Source: Ctena decussata (Eukaryota > Mollusca > Bivalvia > Lucinida > Lucinidae). Taken from it: a stretch of 64,000 nt of DNA. The translations under genes and the position numbers were made by a program. Shown here piece after piece: positions 47,399 through 58,487 of this stretch. The DNA lies in NCBI GenBank assembly GCA_963989385.1, contig OZ022510.1, positions 34,849,448 through 34,913,447 on the forward strand, written 5' to 3'. Below the pieces are notes generated by a model. That model was not told where the DNA came from and did no database searches. It worked only from the letters and a program-made list of their open reading frames with translations. Positions within the stretch are counted from its first letter, which is position 1. Each line of letters begins with the position of its first letter.

Positions 47399-48147
47399 TC
47401 AACCACAGGCACTCGACGAAAAATTTGTGAAATTCTCATATATATGAAATGTTAGTCTGTCTCCCACCTCCCTATCAAATTTCAAGTCGATCGGTTGCGA
47501 TATAAGAAAGTTACTAAATATCCCACTTCGTAGTTTAATAGAGTCAAGGTGCGACACTACCGCCATTTTGAAAATATGCTCATTGGCGGAAGTGATGAAA
47601 TCGGTGGATTTTCCACGGAATTTCCTGTAGCGCGTGCTTTGATGACGTTGTTTTCCCGAATTGAAAGTTTTCAAATCACGCGGAATTTAAACTTGTTCGT
47701 TCCTTGACCAATCAACGAGCTCGCATTTGTGGGTTTTCCAATAGGGACTGCAATGCGCAAGCCCGGATTTGTTGACTTCCGTCATTTTACTCTGTTTCTT
47801 GTCGTGATTTAGAATGTTGGTGTAAATTTCGCATTATCCATCACTGGCAGGAAATGATTTGATTGCAGGTAAGTGTAGATATGTACATTGTTTTCCAATA
47901 TGGAAGTACGGAAGTGAAATGCTTATTATAAAGGTGAAAATAAGGTGACTGGAAAAGGTAAACATATTTTCAAAATGGCGGTAGTGTCGCACCCTGACTC
48001 TATTAAACTATGAAGTGAGATATTTAGTAACTTTCCTTCATCACAGCCGATCGACTTGAAATTTGAAAGAGAGGTGGGAGACAGGCTAACATTTCATAAT
48101 ATATGAGAATTTCACAATTTTTTTCGTCGAATGCCTGTGCTGTCAAC
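47398..48147. mobile_element. 750-bp element with 175-bp inverted arms
   Basis: Left arm 47398-47573 and right arm 47973-48147 are inverted copies, e.g. GTGCGACACTACCGCCATTT against AAATGGCGGTAGTGTCGCAC. The spacer is about 400 bp. No transposase. The outermost pairing is TGTCAACCACAGGCA / TGCCTGTGCTGTCAAC, so the true ends are near there. Confidence 0.75.
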
Positions 48148-49189
48148 CCAGCAGTAAATGGTTGTTTTTTTCCAAACCTGGGAAGAATAAGGCAGCTAAG
48201 GAAGAGATATTGACTTCGCCTTTCATATGCTATGCCCAAGGTACAGTGGGCCTCTAACCCACATTGCTTCTTCAGCCACTTCCTTATAGGAAACCTTTAC
48301 CTTAGTTAACTTTTACCTCCTTGAAGGTCAATAAATTAAATTTATCAGTCGTTATACCTCAAATAAATTTCATCAACAGTGTTCTGTGCATACTTAAACA
48401 TTATAAAAGTGTTTTACGATATGGGTGGTAGGAGATACAAAAGGACTATGACAAGTGAAGAAGCGAAGACTCAATTCAGTTACAGCATCCAGGTTATATA
48501 ATCAAGTCTTTAGCATTCGTCACAGAGATTTCTTAAAATTCCCAACAGTTACTTAGATATGCAAAAAATTTTATGTCTTTCAAAGGTTTGTCCGTTTATT
48601 CGCTGTAACACGTTGTACCTTGAAGTCCTTTTCCTGGCTTGGTCCGGTTGTTTGTTTTAGTTTTGAGTAAATGCGAGACAGCAGGTTAGATAGGACGTTG
48701 CCATTGCCTGGCTTGCAATGAATATAATCCTATAGTTAACATGCTGACACTCGTAAAAATATCATAACGCGCAAAAAGCAGACATTATTATTCGTGTCTG
48801 CAACATTTCAAAACTGATTCGTCTAACAGTGCCCCAGATAGAAAGGGATAACAGAGAAAATTAAAAGATAATTTTCTATATTTTGCAATACAATCATAAG
48901 TTGTGATCCCTAATTTGACCGAGACGGTTCTGCTAAGGGGTCAAAGCACATGTTTTCGTAAAGAAATAAGCAAAAATTAGGTCATAATATTCCTCATTTC
49001 TTCATATTATCTGGCTAAGCTTATCGTATTGAGAATGCAAAGACTAGAGGGCAAACCGTGGAGATATAGAGGAGGCCGCCTCAGCTGGATCTACGCTGTT
49101 TGGAATTTACGGCTCTTAAAGGGTTAAATTTACTGCATCAATCTGTGAAGTTAGACAGTTAACATGTACATTAACGTACATCTGTAAGC
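48148..49189. other. No supported gene
   Basis: No splice-supported or paralogous sequence seen. This would be the 5' flank of the SOCS-box pseudogene. Confidence 0.4.
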
Positions 49190-51213
49190 ATGGATAAAGC
49201 CGCAGTGTTTCGAGACCTAGTGATAAACAGATATATTCCAGAAAGTTATCCAGAACAGGAATTTTCTTTTCAAACAGTTTTTCATGTATCGTCTACGCCA
49301 TACTGCTGTTGCTCCTGTGCTTTTGAACATGAATACTTCGATTACATATCGGAAATTGGTGAGATAGATGAAGAAATGTTAGGAAGAACTATACAAAACA
49401 TTAAGGATGGACGTTGTCCTCATACCAATAACGTTCGCTCAGAAGAACCACGAGAGTTAGTAGTAGTTCTCATATAATAGCTACTTTAGGTTCAGAGACT
49501 GTAGTTAAGAATTTCTTTGCCAGAGTACAGAAAATGGAAACAGATAAAGGAGTCTTCGGTTTGACATCCTTTAAGAACGCAGTCCTGAAGCAGAGATTTA
49601 CAAATGAGCCACGACACGAGAAAACCAACAATGTGGTTGTGCGCCCAGCGCAGACTCAGATCAGCCTGGGCATCCGCCCAGTCTGATCAGAGTCATCACT
49701 GTCCGCATGGAGGTAGCTTAGACCCTCAGCTACCCTTTAAGCGCTTAGCGAAGGGTCTGGTCAGACTGGATGGATGTCCAAACTGATCTTAGTTTGCGCT
49801 GGGCGCACGACCACATTGTTGGTTTTCTCGTGTCGCGGCTCAAATGTGCATGCAACTGTCCTTCCTTTTCAGGACGTAGCTAACTGGGCGGAAAAAGAAG
49901 CGTACACAACCAGGTGTAAAGAAACTGATAATCATTTACAGGTGAAACTTACATCACTGTTTGAACTTTTGGTGAAGCAAAGAAATGTTACAACGCTGAA
50001 ATGGGTGCTGACTTCTCTAAAGCGTCCGCCCGCTATGTCTGATTGGATAACAGCGTTTGAGTTGGTGTTTAAGCACAACCTGGTAGATGTGCAAGATATT
50101 CTGTTTAAAGAGTATTCACCCGTATCAAAGAAACGAGTAATAGGGTTATGTGGCCAAGCTAGAGTGTGTTGGGGTTATTACCCCTCAGTGGCTGAGCTGG
50201 CCATTTTAAACAATCAGACGGATGTTCTGGAACTAGCATTGCAATTGTTAAACGAAAAGCAACTTGAAGATGATCGCGACTTCGAAGCTAAACTAGGTGA
50301 AACTAGTTGCTTATTGCAAAGAACTGAATGTTCAAACGTTCTAACTAAACATGGATTTAAAGGATTTCAAATATTTCCAGCTTTTATTACAAATTCATTA
50401 TTTACTAAGATGGAATGTTTGTTGCATTTAGTGCATTGTTATGGACATTTAGAGAAGAAATAATGACAGCAGCACGTTCAAGTATTCCTAATATTCAGGA
50501 AGCTGTACATAATCTCTACAATTGGATAAGATATTCTATCCAAACACCGTTACAGTTTTATGTGAAGAGATATGCCTGGGAAATGGATGCTAACGTTATC
50601 AAAGCAATGATCGACCTTGGAGCAGATATAGACAAGCCTGATCCTGACGGCAATACACTTTTAGAAGTACTTTTGAAAAACGGAGACAGGTTTATAAATG
50701 ATTTTAGAGATGTGCTCGAGGTACTTATATACGAAAATCCGTCCATTGTATCGAACCGTTCGGTGGTTGCTCTGGGATTAAAGAATAGCAAGTATGTAGA
50801 CAAATATTGGGACTGTAGATCAAACAGCCTTCGAGAACAGCTTGAGCGGAGATAGGTAATACCCGGTCTTTATCTGATGGATAACAAAGGCGCATTGTTT
50901 GATTGGTAAATATGAAGAAGCTGTAACCTCTGCTTTGAAATTCACCGCGCCGCTTTTGATCGAAAGTGGATTTCCTTATTGTCGCGCAATAATAGAGGGT
51001 GCTTTGAAGGACAGTGCTGCCGTTAAGCATGTATCCTTGAAGAACTACCTGCAAAATTGCTTGAGTACACCGAGGTCATTGAAGTTCTGCTGTCGAGACT
51101 GTTTACGAAAACACTTTAAAGGGAGACGCATACACAGTTTTGTAAGAGCCATACAGATACCGGAAGCTTTGCAAGATTTTATTGTGTTAAAACCCATACT
51201 ACATGCAGAGTAA
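49190..51213 (+). pseudogene. Broken SOCS-box (ankyrin/SOCS-type) protein gene
   Basis: Consecutive coding pieces in different frames: 49190-49470 (MDKAAVFRDLVINRY start), 49471-49603 (IATLGSETVVKNFFARVQKM), 49855-50460 (ANWAEKEAYTTRCKE onward), 50415-50855 (a repeat-like KAMIDLGADIDKPDPDGNTL, matching the ankyrin core) and 50899-51213. The last piece ends STPRSLKFCCRDCLRKHFKG, RAIQIPEALQDFIVL, a SOCS box by pattern (PRSL..LCR..IR, then LP..L.D(Y/F)), which recruits Elongin/Cullin ligase in functional proteins. Frame changes occur near 49470, 50460 and between 50855 and 50899; a MITE interrupts 49604-49842. An intron around the MITE is possible since TCCTTTTCAG precedes GACGTAGC, but the other breaks remain. 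Confidence 0.65.
49604..49842. mobile_element. Palindromic MITE, copy 10, inside the pseudogene
   Basis: TGAGCCACGACACGAGAAAA at left, TTTTCTCGTGTCGCGGCTCA at right, full interior. It separates the second and third coding pieces of the SOCS-box pseudogene, either as an intronic or an exonic insertion. Confidence 0.85.
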
Positions 51214-51283
51214 ATACCGCACACCTCTTCCCGGTACTGTATACTGTGGAATATAGCAAAAAAGCAAAATCGATTCACCGAAA

Positions 51284-51560
51284 GCCGGGCCGGGTAGCGA
51301 AATCGGTAGGGCACCTGACTCGTAAGTCAGAGGTCCTGGGTTCGAATCCCGATCTGGCCACATACTTTCGTTTCTCCTTCCGCTGATTCAAGAAGGGCAG
51401 TTGTCAGTTACTGGCGAAAGTATGTGCACTTAGTACTGGTTAACCGCTTAGGAGGTCTAAGCCTGCCCAGGAATAGTGTAGTTAGGTTAACTGACCGTCC
51501 CGACATGACCTTAGTTGTTTACCGTGGACGTTAAGCATCAAATCAACCAACCAACCATCA
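51284..51560 (+). mobile_element. tRNA-derived SINE, copy 3
   Basis: Head GCCGGGCCGGGTAGCGAAAT (one A-box change from the other copies), full body and AACC tail. A 9-bp ATTCACCGA flanks it at 51273-51281 and 51561-51569. Confidence 0.88.
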
Positions 51561-52004
51561 ATTCACCGACGTGGCTCTGATTTGATTTAGACTTGAAATT
51601 CAAGTTTTCAAGTTATGGAAATTGTCCAAATATCTGAATTTGTACAGATTATGGGATTCCCTCCATCCCCCCGCCCCTTTCCGATTTTTGTTTCAAAATT
51701 AAATTCAATGAATCTAAAATGCCTCGAAAGCATCATGTATCATATAAGGCTTATAAGGCTTATTTCGACTAAATGAAAAGGGCATAGATCGGGCTAGACT
51801 TGGTCAATGGACATTTTTTAATTGCCAGCCAGTGATACAGTCTACACAAACGACAGTGTAGAGTGACAATTGCGCCCCATGGCCCACGAAACTGAGGCGA
51901 ATCCAGAAAATACGAGGGTCATTTCAGAAATAATGCAGCTTATCTCTGGGTGCCCTATGGTTTCATATTTCACGGGGGTTCTATTTATCATTGGAAAGAT
52001 AAAC

Positions 52005-52237
52005 TCGTGCTTAAGAGACTCAAGAGCCAGAGGTCCCGGGTTCGATACCCGGTCCCGCCACACACTTTTGTTTCTCCTTCCCCCGATTCAAGAAGGGCAG
52101 TTGTCAGTTACTTGCGAAAGTATGTGCACTTAGTACTGGATAACTGCTTAGGAGGTCTTAGCCTGCCCAGGAATAATGTGGTTAGGGTAACTGACCGACA
52201 TTACCATAGCTGTTTACCGCGGACGTAAAACCAACAA
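52005..52237 (+). mobile_element. tRNA-derived SINE, copy 4 (degenerate head)
   Basis: The B box GGTTCGATACC and the body (AAGAAGGGCAGTTGTCAGTT) are kept; the A-box half is replaced by unrelated sequence. Older or 5'-truncated copy. Confidence 0.8.
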
Positions 52238-52861
52238 AGCCACAGACCATTCTCGTGCTTTTGAATGGTATTCGTACACAGAAATGAATGGCGGCTTATA
52301 TGTCATAAGAGTCTGGTTTGGCAAGCTTCGCCATTTCTACGCTCTTTCTGGTCTCGCCTGACAAACTTGATATCAGACGACACTAACATGGTATTTTCTC
52401 TATATCTAAAGATAGATTATAACAAAGACGTTTTGCTGGTAGTTATTTTTAAGCCCAGTCAAGGTTTACGACTTTGCATACCTCTTTTTGGTTGCACGAC
52501 GGTGAGTCGGGCCTTAGACTTTGTGGCGGCATCAACCTAAACCTAACATTATATAGTAACATAGACGGTTGGGGCCTGCCACCCGTTCCAGATCGTCTTG
52601 GGTCGGACCCAACCTGATTTAACTGGTGGACTTCTTCTGTTCCGGAATTTCAGTGTAACAGTTGCTTTTCTGTCAGTCCATGGGTTTGTTTTATGTAAAG
52701 TTTAATTTCGATATCTATTTCTAACGTAATGCACCTATGAGTTAATATTCTTCCATCCCCTACCCCCGCATCCAGTAATTTCATTACTGGCCTACGCGAG
52801 GCGGCACTTCTGTTTTGTTTCTCTTTGGTTATTCTATGTGTTGTTGCTTTGTTTTTGATAT

Positions 52862-53749
52862 ATACTAGTCAAAATAAGTCCTGCCGCATTGACTTAGCAT
52901 CTTTTTCTGAAAAGATACCATAATGAATTAAGTTAAACAGTCATTGTAGTAACTGACCATTTTTATGTTGCGAGACAGACAAGTTTTTAAACTTTAATGT
53001 AATTCGACAGTGTGTGCAACTTTCAGTTTTAGTGGGGGTTACATGTATTTCTAATTTTCCGAAATTTCTCACGAAACAAACTTGACTTTTCTTTTAGTTT
53101 TATTCTCATTTTCCCATCTGTTCTTCTTAGTTACATTTTTTTTATTCCAAATGTTTTAAATACTGCAGAAAATTGGAATTGAAAACAGAATTAACGACAA
53201 TCTAGCACTTTTGAATTTCAAAGATGGCCAGAAAAGCCAAACTTTCTAAAGTCGCAGCGGCATTGCCATAAACATTTCAAAACTGTATGCCTGGCACAAT
53301 TTTGCAATAAACTGATGCATTCTTAATTAAGAATACTGCAAAGAAATTTATTTACCTGTCCAGAAAAGCAGAGCTAATATATTTATGACTAATAAGAGCA
53401 TAATCTGATAATCAAATTTCCTATTGTTTTGATTCAAAGGGAGGTACATTGTAATTTACAATCTTACGCATTTTAAGATGTAATCTTAGCCATTTGAAAG
53501 TTTGGTCCGCTTTGATTTAGATGTTTCTGGATTGTAGGGTATCTAATGAATTTAACAACATAAACATTACGGTACTGCGACTGCGCAGTAAATGCCTAGT
53601 CTCAGTTTCTATTGTTTACTAGGTATGCGGGGTAACTCTGTATATGCAAGCAGGAAACTGAAACTTTTAAAACTTTTCAATGGACAAATGTTTCTGGAAT
53701 CGTCAATATCACGATTAAAATTGCGGCGGAACTTATTTTGGCGAGTATA
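52862..53749. mobile_element. TA-flanked TIR element (first insertion)
   Basis: Ends TACTAGTCAAAATAAGTCCT and GGAACTTATTTTGGCGAGTA are inverted copies extending over about 25 bp. The empty site GGTATATTGTTT in the 11-kb copy shows a TA-type target. About 890 bp; no transposase seen. Tc1/mariner-type by target site only. Confidence 0.75.
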
Positions 53750-53765
53750 TTGTTTGTGATGTTAA

Positions 53766-54615
53766 GGTGGTGATTTATGGTAAATGTAAAAATCTGCATA
53801 AAACCATAAAAAAGTAACGTATCTCCCTGAAAGTTAGCAGACTTCTTATTTTTGTTGTTCTTTACAGTTTAGAATACAAAACAGACGTACATGCTGCCTA
53901 AAAAAGTGTTTTTATAAGGAAAGATCAAAGGGTAATTTTCTGCGAATAAATCTGAAAAAAATAATATCGTTATTGAAAATTTACGTAGTGCTGAAGGTGC
54001 ATTATTGCATAATAAACAGCGTCCTAGCAATTATTTATTCCAACTCTTTCTCAGATCGTAATGTAGACCAGATGAAAACGGTAGCTTTTTCTCAAATGTT
54101 CAACCATGTACAAAGTAAATGTACACTGGACGCATTTTTTAAATATAGGGTAGGCAAGCATACCTATGTTAACACCTACAATATAAATAATACATTACTG
54201 ACATGATCAGTGGTGTGTAGATGAAACTGTTCAATCTTGTTAAAATAGTCTCACCTGTGTGTTTTGACAAAAAAAATGGACGCAGACTGCATCTTTTTTC
54301 ATCTGCTCAGCCTGATAATGTGTGAAAGAGTTTGAAAAAATAATTGCTAGGGCGCTATCCATTATGCAACAAGGTACTCTAACCACTAAGTATATTTTCA
54401 ATAATGATATTATTTTTTCAGATTTATTCGCAGAAAATTACCCTTTGATCTTTCCGTATAAAAACACTTTTTAATATTAACAAATGCTGCATTTTGGAAT
54501 TCTAAATTATGAGAAACATAAAAAAGGCATCTGCTAAATTTTGGAAAGATCAGTGTTATTTTGAGTATTTTATGCAGATTTTTGTCTTTGTCCCAAATCA
54601 GTGATTATCACCACT
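53766..54615. mobile_element. TTAA-flanked fold-back element (second insertion)
   Basis: Flanked by TTAA at 53762-53765 and 54616-54619; the uninterrupted relative has a single GATGTTAAGG. Terminal GGTGGTGAT / ATCACCAC, and inner arms such as AAGATCAAAGGGTAATTTTC near 53923 and its complement near 54440 are inverted. TTAA targets are typical of the piggyBac superfamily. The short 77-aa frame at 53973 is not transposase-like. Confidence 0.8.
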
Positions 54616-55009
54616 TTAAGGTTTGTCCGGTGACCAACTGCGTCCTATTCCTCTAGCTGCCGCTGATGCTGTCTTTGGTGATTTCTAATTTTGTGTTGTC
54701 TTTTCCCACATGGTATCTAGGATGGGCTCTAGGAGTGAATTGTGTCGGTTCCTGAGAAGTTTCCTACCTACTTTTAAATTAGCATATGTTTTCTTAAATT
54801 ATTCAACCAGTGTCATTATGATCCAGTAAGAGTTGTTTTAGCCTCATAAGCTTTCTACAAACTTCAGTCAAATCGGTCTGGTCAGAACAGAGAAGCTAAC
54901 AGAAAGATTTTCACATTTGGGCACGGCGGCCATCTTGCAATTTGGATGGCAACGGCTTTAGCTTTATATTTGTATCATTTTGGTGCCAAAATGCTCTAGA
55001 GACTGATCA

Positions 55010-55280
55010 TTGATTGATTGATTTGTTGCTTTACGTCCACGGTAAACAGCTATGGCTATATCGGGAGGGTCAGTTAACCTAACCACACTATTCCTGGGCA
55101 GGCTTAGACCTCCTAAGCGGTTAACCAGTACTAAGTGCACATACTTTCGCCAGTAACTAACAACTGCTCTTCTTGAATCAGCGGAAGGAGAACCGAAAGT
55201 ATGTGGCCAGACCGGGTATTGAACCCAGGACCTCTGACTTATGAGTCAGGTGCCCTACCGACTGCGCTACTCAGCCCGGC
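55010..55280 (-). mobile_element. tRNA-derived SINE, copy 5
   Basis: Complement of the same family: the B-box complement is slightly diverged (GGTATTGAACCC), the body GTGCACATACTTTCGCCAGT is present, and the tail is GATT repeats. No clear duplication seen. Confidence 0.85.
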
Positions 55281-55700
55281 GACAAATCATAATACTGCGA
55301 TTTGTGCAAAGGTGATCTAATAAGAATATCTAGAACACATAAGCAAGTCTGTTGATACCATCTTAATTCCAATAAACGCCCCTACTCTTAGACTATTAAA
55401 TACCCCTACTTCTGACTTGCATATATTGCTGTGTGCTTCTCTGTATGATATAGCTCTTTGACATGGTTGCTCCTAGAGGAGAAATTTCTTACTTTTAAGA
55501 TTGTCCCGTACTTGAAATGGAAGCAAAATCCATGCAAGTATACATTTTTACCTTTACACCGCTTTTAGAGGTATTAGGAAGTGGCAGATGAACCACAGTT
55601 TAGGCTCTAAATAATGCCCCCCCACACATACACACACAATCTTAAAATGCAACACACCCAGGGCGTTTAATAGGATTAATATGGTATGTTTCTGCCATTT

Positions 55701-55872
55701 TGGCATCCGCCCAGTCTGATCAGAGTCTTCCCTATCCGCATGGAGCTAGCTTAGACCCTTAGCTACCCTTTATGTGCAAAGCGAAGACTCTGATCAGACT
55801 GGGTGGATGCCCAGGCTGAGCTGAGTCTGCGCTGGGCAAACATAACACTTTGTTTTCTCGTGTCGCGGGTTA
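55701..55872. mobile_element. Palindromic MITE, copy 11 (5'-truncated)
   Basis: Starts inside the left half (GGCATCCGCCCAGTCTGATC) and ends TTTTCTCGTGTCGCGGG. Confidence 0.75.
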
Positions 55873-56562
55873 TGTGTTTGGTCATGACTGCTCATAAAAT
55901 GTAGCCTAAATTATGTTAACAAACTGATATACAGTAAACGCACTGTGCATGTTGGTGGTTAAGATTATCTTGTTTCAAACATGTAGCCTCCACTACGATC
56001 ACAAGCTGATATTGACATTTTTCACTCAGAAATGGAAAATAATTGGTTATAATGGTCCAATTATGATTATTATAGTTATCAGACGCTACCGAGATCTTGT
56101 GATTGTTAGCATGCTGGGTAAGATTGGTCTCAACTGCGCTACAGGTCTAGCGTTTTAATATGGAACTGTAGCGGTCTGGAGTGGTGCATAAGAAATGTGG
56201 ATGTTACGTCAGGTGTCCTAGTTGGTGAGGTATACAGTAAGATCATCAGTCCTATACCCAATATGGCACTATTTGGAGACTGAACCAAACTGACTCCTTT
56301 GGAGTGAGATCAGCACTGGTGGGTCCATGTATGTTATCAGTTCTTTAAATTCTTTTCAAAATATGACTACGAGATTTAGTCATTTCCATCTGTTGCTATT
56401 TTTGGTAACGGTGGCCATTTGGTCAACAGCAGATACTTTAGGTAAGATACTTAGAGACATGCTAAATCAGAAGTTGCAATCAACACTGTATGTCTGAGGG
56501 ACACTAAGGATATCATTTAGTTGGCAAAGGCAGTAACAGCAATTTCTAATGCACTTAGGTAT

Positions 56563-56855
56563 GTAACGCGACGTCTGACTGGATAACGGCAAGAATTTGC
56601 GACAGTATATCTTGCAATGTACTGTTGGAAACCCGACGTCATTTCGTAACATCGCTTCTCATTGGCTGACGAAAGCATTTGCTATGGATGCAAAGTAGTG
56701 TACTTTTAAAATGACAATGTGAAAAGTGCATTAGAATGGGAATAACTGTATTAAAAATTGTCATTTTGGGAGGTAAATCGTCGGCAAACTTTCCGACCAT
56801 AAAACTGACGATTTACCTCCCCAAATGACAATTTTGAGTAGAGTTATCACCTAGT
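56563..56855. mobile_element. Dispersed repeat with terminal hairpin, copy 2
   Basis: Same order of blocks as 6138-6495: ACGCGACGTCTGACTGG, GAAACCCGACGTCATT, then the hairpin AAATTGTCATTTTGGGAGG / CCTCCCCAAATGACAATTTT. Confidence 0.7.
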
Positions 56856-57622
56856 TTACACACACTGACAGTCAGTGGCAAATTTAAGTAGCCGTAACAG
56901 CCAACAGCCTAACAGTTGGAACGCAGCTCCCAGGAGTAGGGATATAATCAAGCCCATAGCAACGGATTTTTGTTCGAAATTGTCGCCATCAAAATGGCTA
57001 TCGATGAACCCCTCCGTATTTTCTTGCCACCATATAAATTTATGAAATTGCCTCACCGCTTGAAATTTTAAGGGCACCTTTCTGACCTCCATTAGTAAAT
57101 ATTTCCGTTAAATTAAGTCCAAGACATTCTTTTCTGGCTGTGTAATTATTAACGAAACAGTGCCCTTTACTTCCACGTCAAACATGTGAACAAAAAATTA
57201 CGATTTATAGCGTATTCGACTTTCTCCAAGTCGCAGACCTATGCCATGAAAAACATTGTACTATACTCTACTATCATGTGAAATTTCAGAAAATTTGGTT
57301 TTGGAACATTTTAAAATTGCAAAATAATATATGCCTACCCAGTTTGTAAACAAACCAAAAATATGGCGTCGAAATCATGCCAGCCTTAGGCCTACGTGAC
57401 ATTGCACAAATTGTTCAATGCCAAAATAACAAACTCACAAATCTGCCTACACTGATTAATTTTCGACCTAGACAGAATAAAACAGCAAATATATTAATAC
57501 ATCATTTAGAGAGACAGAATAATGTCAACTCTTACCTCATACTGTAGCAATTTGTAAACACGACACTCATTGAGTCAACAAACTTATGACGTAATTTTGT
57601 ATGGGATGCCGTTTTACTATTT

Positions 57623-58443
57623 AGGGACGAGTCATTTATCAGGTTGTGGGGCGGGGGTGTACATTTTCATATGAATCACCAAAATTTTCCGACCCACCCA
57701 GTCTCAACAGAATTATTTTTCCGAGCCCCCCCCCCCCCCCTTCCCCCAGATAGGTGACAAAAAATTTATGACCCCCCCTCCCCCCCACACACACACACCA
57801 TTTTACCTATTTTATGTCAGACTGACCTCAATCAAAAGCTGTATGAAATACAAAGAACATTTTCTTATTCTAATAGGTTAATTAATCATGGTCTGTTTAA
57901 ACTTTGTCTGCATGTCTGCATTTCTTTTGCTTTCTTCTGCAAATGACCATCCAGAAATCTGTTGTTGAATGCTTGATAATTATAACTGTTGATAATAGCC
58001 TATTAATTAGGCCTGTAGGTGTCGGGGGTCTGGGGAGCTACAGTAGTTTTGCTGATGAAAAGACGCCTGGACAGCTAATATCATAAAATTTAATGCAGGC
58101 ATTAAAATTAATTACAAAATCATCTACTATCATCTACTTGACATGAATTTTTAGACACTTTCATACTGTTCTTCTGGCAAATCAATCTGTTTTCAGATAT
58201 GAAGCTGCCCCCCCCCCCCAAATGTCTTTAAGTTTTGAGTTGAAAGAAAAGATTCTGAAATTTGAGGGTAAAAATGAAAGCTGATAGAAGAATTCTGATT
58301 CCCCCCCCGCCCCACAATATGCCTATCAAAATATATGACTCCCCCCACGCCTGCTCCGAGGCTTATTGATTCCCCCCCCCCCTAGTTCATCACCGCCCCC
58401 CCCCCCCCCCCACCCCCGGCTGGTAATAAATGACTCGTCCCTT
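57623..58443. mobile_element. TIR element filled with poly-C tracts
   Basis: Left GGGACGAGTCATTTATCAGG and right AATAAATGACTCGTCCC are inverted ends. The interior repeats TTATGACCCCCC-like units with C runs of 8-17 bases near 57727, 58208, 58302, 58372 and 58396. No coding region. Confidence 0.7.
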
Positions 58444-58487
58444 ATCAAGTTTATTCCTTACTTATCGATATCCTAATCCATAATTAA

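Larger units (their letters stand above)
52485..54780 (+). repeat. Old dispersed repeat split by two younger insertions
   Basis: Outer pieces 52485-52861, about 53750-53765 and 54620-54780 line up with the continuous 11040-11670 copy. The gaps in the alignment are exactly the two elements listed next. Confidence 0.8.

Noticed and set aside
53973..54206. 77-aa frame inside the TTAA element as a transposase remnant
   Set aside because: The sequence has no DDE-type motifs and overlaps the inverted arm.
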